This document shows, one piece after another, positions 18,933 to 26,677 of a stretch of DNA of 64,000 nt. The notes under the pieces are model-generated. The model did not search any database and was not told the origin of the DNA. It was given only the letters and a program-made list of their open reading frames with translations. Source of the DNA: Sulfurospirillum arsenophilum NBRC 109478 (GTDB taxonomy: Bacteria > Campylobacterota > Campylobacteria > Campylobacterales > Sulfurospirillaceae). The number at the start of each line of letters is the position of its first letter. Positions within the stretch are counted from its first letter, which is position 1. Position numbers and translations under genes: made by a program. The DNA is taken from the NCBI RefSeq assembly GCF_000813345.1, contig NZ_BBQF01000002.1, forward strand, positions 124,001 to 188,000, written 5' to 3'.

Positions 18933-21872
18933 ATGGTTAATTATCATGAAAGTAAACTATGGCACAATCTCAAAACAAAAGTTTCTGAAAAAATATTAGG
19001 AGATTTTAAAACTGTTATAGATAGCACTATCCCTCTTTTAAAATATATTAAAACAACTTTCCCAAATTATACTAATCATGATAGCGAACATTCATTAAAA
19101 ATTATTAAAAATATTGAAATGCTTTTAGGAGATCATGTCGAAAATTTATCTGAAGCAGAATCAGCTGTTCTCTTACTTGCAGCGTATTGGCATGATTTAG
19201 GTATGGCTTGTAGTGATATCCAAAAAATAAAAGATGAACGATGGTTTGAAAAGTATCAAGTAGATAATAATATAGAAAATTCTAGTTGTCTAACTATGGA
19301 AGTAGCTTCAGATTATTTAAGGCAATATCACCATGAAAGGCTTGAGTTCCACCTATATGATACAGATGAACTTTTAGTACATCTTGAAAATGATAGCTTA
19401 TTAATCAAAGAGCATAATATTATTGATATAGCCTATCAAGTGTCTAAAAGTCATTATGAAAATACTGAAAATATAATAATTTTAGAAAAATATAATTCTG
19501 CTGAACGAAATGATGATTTTTCTTTTTGTGCGATTCTTCTTAGATTAGGAGATATTTTGGATTTTGACCAAGAACGTACAGAAACCTCTACTTATAAATT
19601 TTTAGGGTTAAATTCTGCAATTACAACTTCAGAAAAAATTAGCCAAGAAGAATGGAAAAAACATTTATCAAGCCTTGGTTTTAAATATCAAAACAATATT
19701 TTATATTTTAGTGCGACACCCACTGACCCCAATATTGAACATTTAATACGAAAATTTATTGAAGTTATTGATTTAGAAATTAACAAATGTTCGCATTTTT
19801 TTAATACATATTGTAAAAAATGGAACTGTATTCTTAAATTACCTTCTTCAATTAACGTTGAAAATATCAAATCGCAAGGCTATAAATTTGGAGATTTTCA
19901 CTTTACGTTAGATCATGAAAAAATTCTAAATCTCCTTACTGGAGACAATATATATGAAAATCAAGCGGTTTTTATAAGAGAACTTCTCCAAAATTCAATA
20001 GATGCTTCATTATATATCCAAGCGATTAAAGCAAGAAATGGCATTGAATATAAATGCAAACCAATTAATGTATTTGATTGGTATGATGATAAAGGCAATT
20101 ATTGGATTCGTTTTGATGATTATGGTGTCGGTATGGATGAATATATATTACTTAATTATTTTACAAAAATAGGCGTTTCATTCTACGAATCAAAAGATTT
20201 TGACAAAACGATTGGCTTTAAAGCAATTAGTAAATTTGGTATTGGCATCTTATCTTGTTTTATGATTTCAAATAAGATTGAAGTTAATACAAGGAAAGAA
20301 GGGAAAGAAGCCATTCGATTTTCGATTAATTCACTCAATTCTTATTTTGTGACACACTTAGAAAACGAGCATAAAAGAGTTAGTTATTTTCCTTCACCAG
20401 ATGATAAAAAAGAAAAATATCGAAAAGATGTAGGTACCTCTATTGCCATTCAAATAGATTTTAATAAGCTTAAAAGCTGGATAAATATAGAAGAAGAACT
20501 GTTAGAAAACATTCTTTGTTCTCCAATAGAAATCCAATATAAGAATAAAAAAATTGGAACCACGCTAGATATTTTAAAAGATAATTTTTGGATTAAACAT
20601 GAAGAAACATTTGAATTAGATAAAAATGATATAGATCAAATTAATAATTTTTATCAATCATCAAAAAAAAATAATAATATTAAGATTACACTTCAACCAA
20701 TAGATATATCAAAAAATTTAGTAAATCCAAATATTCAAGGACATTCTCTTCAAATAAGTATTAGCGGACTTAAATGTCGAAAAAATGAGGATTATGAATT
20801 TAATATTAAAAATTCTAAGAGAATAATAACTCTTCAATTGTATAAAAATAGATTTAACTCATCATCTAGTAAAGAATTTACCATTGAACTGTCCAAGTAT
20901 CCTGTAATTCAAACTTTGTTAGATAAACCATTATTTAACAAAATTTCACATAATGGAATTGTAGTTCAAAAAATAAATGTGAATAGCTTCTTGACTCCTA
21001 TAACGGTTACTCATATTTATTTATTTAATCAAAGTAGACCTTTATTAGATATTTCTCGATCAAAAATAAGATTTAATTTGGAAACTTTATTAGCAATGAA
21101 TTTAATGTTTTTACAGAATGATGGTTTGAGTCATAACTTATATAATTTAAAGTTAGTTGGAATAGAAGGTACAAAAATTACCTATAAAGAAGCTATCCAT
21201 AATATTTTGCCGATATTATCAATATTACAAAATACAAAATTATTCAACATAATAACGATAAATGGCCTGCAAAATGTTAGCATTGATGAAATAATAAAAA
21301 CTAAATTATCAAATATAATCAAAATACAAATTCATGAGTGTCCAGTAATATGCGCTTATGATATCATTGATTTAAGTTATTTACATCAGGAAATCAATAC
21401 TATAATCACGACAACTTTACTTTTTTTATATACAGAAGTGTTTTTTGATATTTCTTCCGATAAGAAATCACCATCTTGTTTTATTTCAAATATTACTCAT
21501 CATGATGAGACAACTTTAAATTTAAAGTTGCCTCGAATATGCCAAGAACTCTTTCCAGTAGGTTTTTTTATCCAATATGATAATCGATTAATTAATTTGC
21601 TTCAATTCAACAGCATCACATATCCATATGAATCTTATAGTGTGAATTTGAAGCATCCATTTTCACAATGGCTTATTAGCAAGGCTGAAACATTAAACAA
21701 GAATTTTGGAGGAATTTTTGAGGACATAAAGAGTGTTTTTACTACATTACGAAAAACTAATGATGAAAAAAAAGAACAGCTCATAAAAGTTATAAATGTT
21801 CTTCAAAAAATAGATCGTAACATTATTAGTAAAGAAGTTATTGAAAGTATAAATTTTGAAATTGAACAATAA
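18933..21872 (+). CDS. HD-domain / GHKL (Hsp90-like) ATPase fusion protein
   Basis: 979 residues from the ATG at 18933 (AAGGGA upstream). N-terminal HD-type phosphohydrolase-like domain: H49-x3-H53 in TNHDSEHSLK, H87-D88 in YWHDLGM, and a later Asp in LRLGDILDFDQERTE. A GHKL ATP-binding domain follows at about 330-470 with N-box RELLQNSIDAS, G1 DDYGVGMDEY and G2 SKFGIGILSCF, as in Hsp90 and MORC-like proteins. The C-terminal half (about 470-979) is unrecognised. HD plus GHKL fusions of this type are found in predicted conflict systems. It is head-to-head with the ART-like gene and 57 bp upstream of the 294-residue gene. Role as sensor, chaperone or regulator of the ART is inference. Confidence 0.8.
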   Translation: MVNYHESKLWHNLKTKVSEKILGDFKTVIDSTIPLLKYIKTTFPNYTNHDSEHSLKIIKNIEMLLGDHVENLSEAESAVLLLAAYWHDLGMACSDIQKIKDERWFEKYQVDNNIENSSCLTMEVASDYLRQYHHERLEFHLYDTDELLVHLENDSLLIKEHNIIDIAYQVSKSHYENTENIIILEKYNSAERNDDFSFCAILLRLGDILDFDQERTETSTYKFLGLNSAITTSEKISQEEWKKHLSSLGFKYQNNILYFSATPTDPNIEHLIRKFIEVIDLEINKCSHFFNTYCKKWNCILKLPSSINVENIKSQGYKFGDFHFTLDHEKILNLLTGDNIYENQAVFIRELLQNSIDASLYIQAIKARNGIEYKCKPINVFDWYDDKGNYWIRFDDYGVGMDEYILLNYFTKIGVSFYESKDFDKTIGFKAISKFGIGILSCFMISNKIEVNTRKEGKEAIRFSINSLNSYFVTHLENEHKRVSYFPSPDDKKEKYRKDVGTSIAIQIDFNKLKSWINIEEELLENILCSPIEIQYKNKKIGTTLDILKDNFWIKHEETFELDKNDIDQINNFYQSSKKNNNIKITLQPIDISKNLVNPNIQGHSLQISISGLKCRKNEDYEFNIKNSKRIITLQLYKNRFNSSSSKEFTIELSKYPVIQTLLDKPLFNKISHNGIVVQKINVNSFLTPITVTHIYLFNQSRPLLDISRSKIRFNLETLLAMNLMFLQNDGLSHNLYNLKLVGIEGTKITYKEAIHNILPILSILQNTKLFNIITINGLQNVSIDEIIKTKLSNIIKIQIHECPVICAYDIIDLSYLHQEINTIITTTLLFLYTEVFFDISSDKKSPSCFISNITHHDETTLNLKLPRICQELFPVGFFIQYDNRLINLLQFNSITYPYESYSVNLKHPFSQWLISKAETLNKNFGGIFEDIKSVFTTLRKTNDEKKEQLIKVINVLQKIDRNIISKEVIESINFEIEQ

Positions 21873-21929
21873 AAATTTATTAATTATTTTTAGATTTTAT
21901 TTTCTAGACAAAATCTAGCAAAGCATGTA

Positions 21930-22814
21930 ATGAATAATATAGATTTTTCTCAAACACTTCCAATTTTTAAAGAACTTGCTGAGTATTATCCAAATATTGC
22001 AGATTCTGAATTTGATTTATTTCAAAAATGTGCTGAAACAAACTTGAGCAAAGATGAAGAATGTAAACCACATTTATATATGATTTTTCGCCTTATTAAA
22101 AAAACATACCAAGTCTATTTAGAACTAAGTGATCGTAGTAATGATAGAATTACTTTACTCTATAATCTTCGTAATGAACCTACAAAAACCATTAATAATT
22201 ATCTCAAAAAAATAGAAATGGCAAACCATTTTTACTCTCAAATTATGTTTGATGATGAAATAAATTACTATGCACTTATTGAAGAAATTATGAATGATTT
22301 CAAAGATAATCCCTCCGAAACCATGCAGTTTTTTCAAAATAATCGAACGATACTTGATTCGACTGGTGGTGCTTTGAATAGACCAAGCTTTGAAAATGGC
22401 TATAAAGAGCTTTATACTCGAGAAAATCGCCGTTCTCTTGGAAAACCACCCAAAGAACATTATGATGAACTTAAAAAAAAGATAGTCATAGATTATTACT
22501 ATGTACTTTTGCAAGCATATCCCCTAATTAGCAAAGATGTAAAACAAGTAGAAAAAAAACTATTTATTTCGGCTTCGATCAAAATTTTCAAATATTTAAA
22601 ACTATCAAAATGCTCCATTCAGCCCTATAAACTTAAAACGTATCTTGAAGAGTTCTTTTATTCGTTGGGTTATTCGATTAAAGTTTATCCTGATAAAATT
22701 GAACAAGCATATCCTTTTGCATTGCATAAAAAACATTATATTTACAAATATCCAAATAAAGATGATAGCTATCGTTTACCTCCACAAAGCATCCTTCACG
22801 AATTTTATTATTGA
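21930..22814 (+). CDS. unknown 294-residue protein in the element cargo
   Basis: Probably co-transcribed with the HD-GHKL gene. Mostly charged and helical (for example KPHLYMIFRLIKKTYQVYLE), no signal peptide, membrane segment, P-loop, zinc motif or HTH recognised; a basic Gly-rich turn occurs mid-protein (ENRRSLGKPPKEHYDE). Composition is as AT-rich as its cargo neighbours. It could be an antitoxin, adaptor or target-recognition subunit of the trio; nothing in the sequence decides this. Confidence 0.75.
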   Translation: MNNIDFSQTLPIFKELAEYYPNIADSEFDLFQKCAETNLSKDEECKPHLYMIFRLIKKTYQVYLELSDRSNDRITLLYNLRNEPTKTINNYLKKIEMANHFYSQIMFDDEINYYALIEEIMNDFKDNPSETMQFFQNNRTILDSTGGALNRPSFENGYKELYTRENRRSLGKPPKEHYDELKKKIVIDYYYVLLQAYPLISKDVKQVEKKLFISASIKIFKYLKLSKCSIQPYKLKTYLEEFFYSLGYSIKVYPDKIEQAYPFALHKKHYIYKYPNKDDSYRLPPQSILHEFYY

Positions 22815-22943
22815 TGTACTCCTTTTAATTTGCAGAAAATTATCTGCTAGTTATCTATATATTTATTTCCCCCTTTTTCCTAAACTGTCATCGTTTTAAA
22901 ACATAAATCAAAGCTTTGGTTAATTTCATACAAGGAGTTAACT

Positions 22944-23201
22944 ATGTTAACACTCAAGGCGCAATTGCTGAATATCTTTACAGGTAACGACTTTACCAAT
23001 CAGCAAACAGGAGAAACCATTAAGGGTAAAACCAAACTTCAACTCTTGGCACGAGTACCACTTAAAAACGGTGAGTACAAAAACCAGTTGATTGATCTTT
23101 CTATTCCAGTAGAGAGACTCTCTTTATACGAGGATAAGATCAATAGTGAAGTAGAAGTACAGGTTGGTTTGATTGGTGATGCTAAATTCTACGGCATTTA
23201 A
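22944..23201 (+). CDS. small protein of replication module, possible ssDNA-binding protein
   Basis: 85 residues with AAGGAG upstream. The sequence alternates hydrophobic and polar residues (KLQLLARVPLKNGEYKNQ, NSEVEVQVGLIG), suggesting a beta-rich OB-like fold. Position just before a rolling-circle initiator is where filamentous phages carry their gpV/RstB-type ssDNA-binding protein. The call rests on size, position and fold guess. Confidence 0.5.
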   Translation: MLTLKAQLLNIFTGNDFTNQQTGETIKGKTKLQLLARVPLKNGEYKNQLIDLSIPVERLSLYEDKINSEVEVQVGLIGDAKFYGI

Positions 23202-23225
23202 AACAGGAGAGAAACAGGAAAAGCT

Positions 23226-23312
23226 TCATGGGACTTTGTCCCCATGTGGCTTTGGGTTTCTCCACTCTTTTAGCGATGCTTTTGGTAACACATCGCTCAC
23301 ATACGGAAAACG
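23226..23312. other. inverted repeats upstream of rep, candidate replication origin
   Basis: Two inverted repeats precede the initiator gene: an imperfect one around CATGGGAC / GTCCCCATG (about 23227-23246) and AGCGATG ... CATCGCT with a 12-base loop (about 23272-23297). Rolling-circle initiators often nick in a hairpin near their own gene. The nick site itself is not identifiable by eye. Confidence 0.35.
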
Positions 23313-23362
23313 ATAAAAAAAGAAAGGAATTTTATGCAAGTAAAGTCTATTTGTGGCATTGA
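23228..23362 (+). CDS. possible 44-residue membrane peptide
   Basis: ATG at 23228 with AGGA about 9 bp upstream; product begins MGLCPHVALGFSTLLAMLLV and is then basic. It overlaps the rep start by 29 bp. Filamentous phages carry very small membrane proteins next to the ssDNA-binding protein gene, which makes this worth listing, but it may be spurious. Confidence 0.35.
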   Translation: MGLCPHVALGFSTLLAMLLVTHRSHTENDKKRKEFYASKVYLWH

Positions 23363-24674
23363 TACGCTTTACTACTTTGCTCAAAGTAATGAAGCGTATG
23401 AAAACGCCTTTTTTGATCTTCAAAGTCAACTAGAAGCCCAAACCAAACTTCACGAAAGTGATGCATATACCTATGCCAATTCAGCCATGATTGTTAAACT
23501 GGGAACAACCGCTTTACGCTATCTTGCCAAAGATAAAGGGGTGTATTGGTTTAGAGATATTAATGAGTATTTCAAACTAGGATTTAAAAATCCAAACATT
23601 GCAAGTTATCAACACAATATCCAAATACAACTTCAAGGTGTTGGTATCTATACCATAGGATTAAAGAACCTCTTAACCTTTATCAACGATGAACTACTCA
23701 AAGAGATCACAACAGGACTCTTTGAAATCTCTAGGGCTGATCTTAACTGCTTTGTGCAGTACGATTTTGGATTTGTCACCAAAGAGATGTTTGTCTCTAA
23801 GAAAAAAGGGTATCACATCATTTCAGAGTTTGGAAACTCCAAACGGACTCAAACCATCTATGTGGGTAAAAAGCCTTTTTTCCTAAGACTCTATGATAAA
23901 AAAATAGAACTGGATAAATCAGATAAAGCAGAGATCATGCAAGATTATTTTACCTATCATGGGTTTGATCTTAAAGAGCCTATTTTTAACCTAGAGTTTG
24001 AAATGCACAGGGTTCATTTTAAAAATATGGGTATTCGTACTTTAGAAGGATTACTCAGTAATGCCAACAACCTTTTTAAAACAGCAATGGATGATATAAG
24101 ACTGATTGATCTTACAACGATCAGTAAAAAAGATATGCTCAATAACTCTAAAAACAGAGCTAAAACCTTAGAGATTTGGGAGTATATCAAAGAGAACTAT
24201 TCTATTACAGAGTTCTTACAATATGAGATTGATTTAAAACGTATTCCTCAAAAACGCTATGTTTATGATCTTCCAAAGTTTATTACCGATACGCATGAGC
24301 TTATCCATAAAGCACTCAATAACAATATTGTGCTTTCACCTGATTTGATAACCAAAATATCTGATCGAGCTATTGATCTTTATGGTGAGATCAAAGAGAA
24401 CCCTTCTAATTCATCACCACGTATTGCAACAAAATATGATGTAGTGATTAGAGATAAAGAGGATGATTTAATTGCACGGTATAAATGCACAAAAGATGAT
24501 GAACTGATTCCTTATCAACTGCCGTTTAAACTCCTAGGCACAAAAGAGCTACAACACACTATTAAGCGATTATCTAAGCAACTGACAACTGCGACACACG
24601 ATGAGGCTAAAACGCTTACACAACAGCTTAAGATTGCTAATAATGAACTTAGCAAGCGGTTAGAGGTGATGTGA
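23334..24674 (+). CDS. Rep_trans-type replication initiator
   Basis: 446 residues. Segments ISRADLNCFVQYDF and TQTIYVGKKPFFLRLYDKKIEL match the core of the replication-initiation-factor family (Rep_trans), which includes the RstA/gpII-like initiators of filamentous phages and several small plasmids. The C-terminal 60 residues form a coiled coil (LKRLSKQLTT..., NNELSKRLEVM). It would nick one strand to start rolling-circle replication of the excised element. TGATG overlap with the next gene shows coupling. Confidence 0.75.
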   Translation: MQVKSICGIDTLYYFAQSNEAYENAFFDLQSQLEAQTKLHESDAYTYANSAMIVKLGTTALRYLAKDKGVYWFRDINEYFKLGFKNPNIASYQHNIQIQLQGVGIYTIGLKNLLTFINDELLKEITTGLFEISRADLNCFVQYDFGFVTKEMFVSKKKGYHIISEFGNSKRTQTIYVGKKPFFLRLYDKKIELDKSDKAEIMQDYFTYHGFDLKEPIFNLEFEMHRVHFKNMGIRTLEGLLSNANNLFKTAMDDIRLIDLTTISKKDMLNNSKNRAKTLEIWEYIKENYSITEFLQYEIDLKRIPQKRYVYDLPKFITDTHELIHKALNNNIVLSPDLITKISDRAIDLYGEIKENPSNSSPRIATKYDVVIRDKEDDLIARYKCTKDDELIPYQLPFKLLGTKELQHTIKRLSKQLTTATHDEAKTLTQQLKIANNELSKRLEVM

Positions 24675-24913
24675 TGCTAATTGATCGTATAAACAACCTT
24701 GAAAATGAAATGAAAGCCATTAAAACAACGCTATTGAAACTACCAACATGGTTTCCTTTAACATCAGAATTTGCACAAGAGCATCACATGAGTATGAATG
24801 GTTTGCGTAAGTGGTGTCTGAAAAACATAAATCCTGATAGCTTTGTGAAACGAGGGCGGTTTTGGTACATCCATAAAAGTGAGATTGCAAATGTACGTCC
24901 AAACATTGTATGA
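24674..24913 (+). CDS. small HTH protein, excisionase-like
   Basis: 79 residues from the ATG at 24674, overlapping the rep stop by one base. An N-terminal helix (DRINNLENEMKAIKT) is followed by a winged-helix-like stretch FPLTSEFAQEHHMSMNGLRKWC and FVKRGRFWYIHKSEI, which resembles excisionase/MerR-type DNA-binding domains. Between rep and int, it is a plausible recombination directionality factor. Confidence 0.6.
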   Translation: MLIDRINNLENEMKAIKTTLLKLPTWFPLTSEFAQEHHMSMNGLRKWCLKNINPDSFVKRGRFWYIHKSEIANVRPNIV

Positions 24914-24950
24914 TTTCATTGTTCTTGGCTAACTTGAAAGGAGTTTTCAA

Positions 24951-25991
24951 GTGGCTTGTGTCGTTCAACATCCCAAAACAGGGAATGTTCTTTTACAAAA
25001 TGTTGTTAATGGTAAAACCATCCGCCTATCAACAGGCAAGAAGGCAACGAGTAGGTTAATTGGCTGGTATAAAACTCACGTTGAAGATGAGTTTTGGAAG
25101 CTTTATTACCAAAAAAATAAAGAAGCAGATCAACAAATGAGCTTTGCTGAGTATGCGAGATATATTGTGGATATTACGCAAAGTAATCGAAATGAATTTT
25201 CGCAACGTGGAGAGATCAAAAAGGTTGAGAGGCTTATCAAGTATTTTGGAGATATAGCGTTAGATGATATTAGACCATCAACCATTCAAGCATGGCAAGA
25301 TACTTTTTTAAAAACTCTTGCACCAAAAACGGTGAAAGAGTATCGAAGTACGCTAAGTGTCGTGTTTAAATTTGCGTTTAATGATGATCTCATCCATAAA
25401 AATCCTCTAACACCCGTTAAGTCGCCCAAATTGCCTAGACGCATCGTTGATGTCTTTAGTGAAGATGAGCGTAAATTGCTTATTGAACATTCAAGCGGGC
25501 AACTTCATAACCTTATTCAGTTTGTTTTTTACAGCGGACTGAGAGCAGGGGAAATAATAGGCCTTAAGTGGGAGAATATAGACTTTGACAAAAACAAGAT
25601 TGATGTCTGTATGAGAGTTAGAAAAGGTACTGTTGATCTGCCAAAAGGCGATAAAATCCGTTTGATTGATCTGTTACCGCAAGCGAAGCAAGCGCTTCTT
25701 GTACAAAGACAGCTAACAGGGCTTTCAACCTTTGTGTTTCATTCAAAAGAGGGCAAACCTTATTTTAGTGAAACAAGCATTACTCAATCCATTCAAGAGT
25801 TGTGTAAAAAGCTTCATATTGTAGGCGGTGGTGGTTTGCAAAAAATGAGGCGAACGCATAATACAATGCTAAAGCAATTTGGCTTGCCTCTTGATTGGAT
25901 TCTTCATCAAATGGGACATGAAACAGATGAAGTCAATCGTAATCATTATACGGGAACAATAACAGTTGATATCAGCAAAATAATTGCATGA
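24951..25991 (+). CDS. int: tyrosine recombinase / integrase
   Basis: 346 residues from a GTG at 24951 with AAAGGAG upstream. SAM-like core-binding domain at about 60-150 (AEYARYIVDITQ ... LAPKTVKEYRSTLSVVFKFA), catalytic domain after. Box I Arg in FYSGLRAGEIIGLKW, box II LQKMRRTHN, then HQMGHETDEVNRNHYTG with the Tyr nucleophile. The first His of the usual HxxR is Gln (QKMR). It reads toward the tRNA-Leu site it presumably uses. Confidence 0.92.
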   Translation: MACVVQHPKTGNVLLQNVVNGKTIRLSTGKKATSRLIGWYKTHVEDEFWKLYYQKNKEADQQMSFAEYARYIVDITQSNRNEFSQRGEIKKVERLIKYFGDIALDDIRPSTIQAWQDTFLKTLAPKTVKEYRSTLSVVFKFAFNDDLIHKNPLTPVKSPKLPRRIVDVFSEDERKLLIEHSSGQLHNLIQFVFYSGLRAGEIIGLKWENIDFDKNKIDVCMRVRKGTVDLPKGDKIRLIDLLPQAKQALLVQRQLTGLSTFVFHSKEGKPYFSETSITQSIQELCKKLHIVGGGGLQKMRRTHNTMLKQFGLPLDWILHQMGHETDEVNRNHYTGTITVDISKIIA

Positions 25992-26065
25992 TTTTGACAA
26001 TTATTGACACCTCATTGACACCAGTAAAGTTTAAGGTTTGGAATATCGTATTTTAGGGAGTTAGG

Positions 26066-26090
26066 GTGGTACCTGAGGCCGGACTCGAAC
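26066..26090. repeat. right attachment site within tRNA-Leu
   Basis: Exact 25-bp copy of 17725-17749. On this side it continues into the complete tRNA gene, so integration kept the tRNA functional. Confidence 0.93.
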
Positions 26091-26151
26091 CGGCATATGT
26101 CTCCATACTAGATTTTGAGTCTAGCGCGTCTACCAATTTCACCACTCAGGC
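26067..26151 (-). tRNA. tRNA-Leu (anticodon CAA)
   Basis: 85 nt with encoded CCA. Acceptor 5' strand GCCTGAG at 26145-26151, anticodon stem-loop CTAGA-CTCAAAA-TCTAG gives CAA, long variable arm as expected for Leu, T-loop GTTCGAGTC. The last acceptor pair reads G-U. Serves as the integration site of the element to its left. Confidence 0.95.
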
Positions 26152-26177
26152 ACTGTAAATAAGAGTTGGAATTATAC

Positions 26178-26222
26178 AAAAAAAAGCTTAAACATCAGTA
26201 AAACTGAATGTCTAAGCTTTTC
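26178..26222 (-). terminator. rho-independent terminator of hup
   Basis: Minus-strand reading: AAAAGCTTAGACATTCAG, short loop, CTGATGTTTAAGCTTTT, then more U. Nearly full pairing with one bulge, starting 11 bp past the HU stop. Confidence 0.85.
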
Positions 26223-26233
26223 GAGGTGAAGAA

Positions 26234-26512
26234 TTAAGCTTTTGCTACAACGTCTTTAAGTTTTTTACCAACTTTAAATTTGACAGCTGTTGTTTGTGCA
26301 ACATCTACGACTCTGTTTGTACCAGGAACTCTAGCTTTTCTAGCAGCTCTTGTCGCAGTACTAAATGTACCAAAACCGATAAAGCTTACATCTTTGCCAG
26401 CAACTAGTGCTTCGCTGATTGCTTCTAAAGCCGCATCAACAGCTTTTTGACTATCTTTCTTAGAAAGACCTGCTTTCTCAGAGACTGCTTGGATAAATTC
26501 CGCTTTTTTCAT
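26234..26512 (-). CDS. hup: DNA-binding protein HU
   Basis: 92 residues. MKKAEFIQAVSEKAGLSKKD, then GKDVSFIGFGTFSTATRAAR and the DNA-gripping arm RKARVPGTNRVVDV. Nucleoid protein of normal length. Own terminator follows; a TACAAT-type -10 (ATTGTA on plus, 26547-26552) lies 35 bp upstream. Confidence 0.96.
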   Translation of the reverse strand: MKKAEFIQAVSEKAGLSKKDSQKAVDAALEAISEALVAGKDVSFIGFGTFSTATRAARKARVPGTNRVVDVAQTTAVKFKVGKKLKDVVAKA

Positions 26513-26629
26513 TGCTCATTCCTTAAAATAAAGTGTTTGTCCGAGGATTGTACAATTTTTTTTAAAAAAAGACAATAATTTTTTTAAAAAAGTTAAAGAA
26601 TAAACCCTAAAAGACGATATTTTCTACAG

Positions 26630-26645
26630 GGAATTAAAATTGCTT
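26630..26645 (+). promoter_or_regulatory. sigma-54 promoter of flgL
   Basis: GGAA-TTAAAA-TTGCTT: GG at 26630-26631 and GC at 26642-26643 with exactly ten bases between, matching the Campylobacter sigma-54 consensus. It lies 33 bp before the flgL ATG, and rpoN is present at 14544. Confidence 0.85.
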
Positions 26646-26677
26646 GTACTTAAAAACGAAAATTGATGGAGAATACT

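Larger units (their letters stand above)
17725..26065 (+). mobile_element. integrated element at tRNA-Leu(CAA), about 8.3 kb, satellite-like
   Basis: Bounded by a 25-bp direct repeat that is the 3' end of tRNA-Leu(CAA): 17725-17749 left, 26066-26090 right inside the intact tRNA gene. The tyrosine integrase lies next to the tRNA end. Content from right: integrase, small HTH protein, Rep_trans-type initiator, small possible ssDNA-binding protein; then an AT-rich cargo with an ADP-ribosyltransferase-like protein, an HD-GHKL ATPase and an unknown protein. No capsid, Zot-type secretion ATPase or conjugation genes are seen, so it is probably a satellite or small integrative element using rolling-circle replication. 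No copy of the iterated palindrome occurs inside it, which argues for recent arrival. Confidence 0.9.

Noticed and set aside
21904-21918. Small hairpin CTAGA-CAAAA-TCTAG between two cargo genes
   Set aside because: Five-bp AT-rich stem; easily due to chance in this composition.
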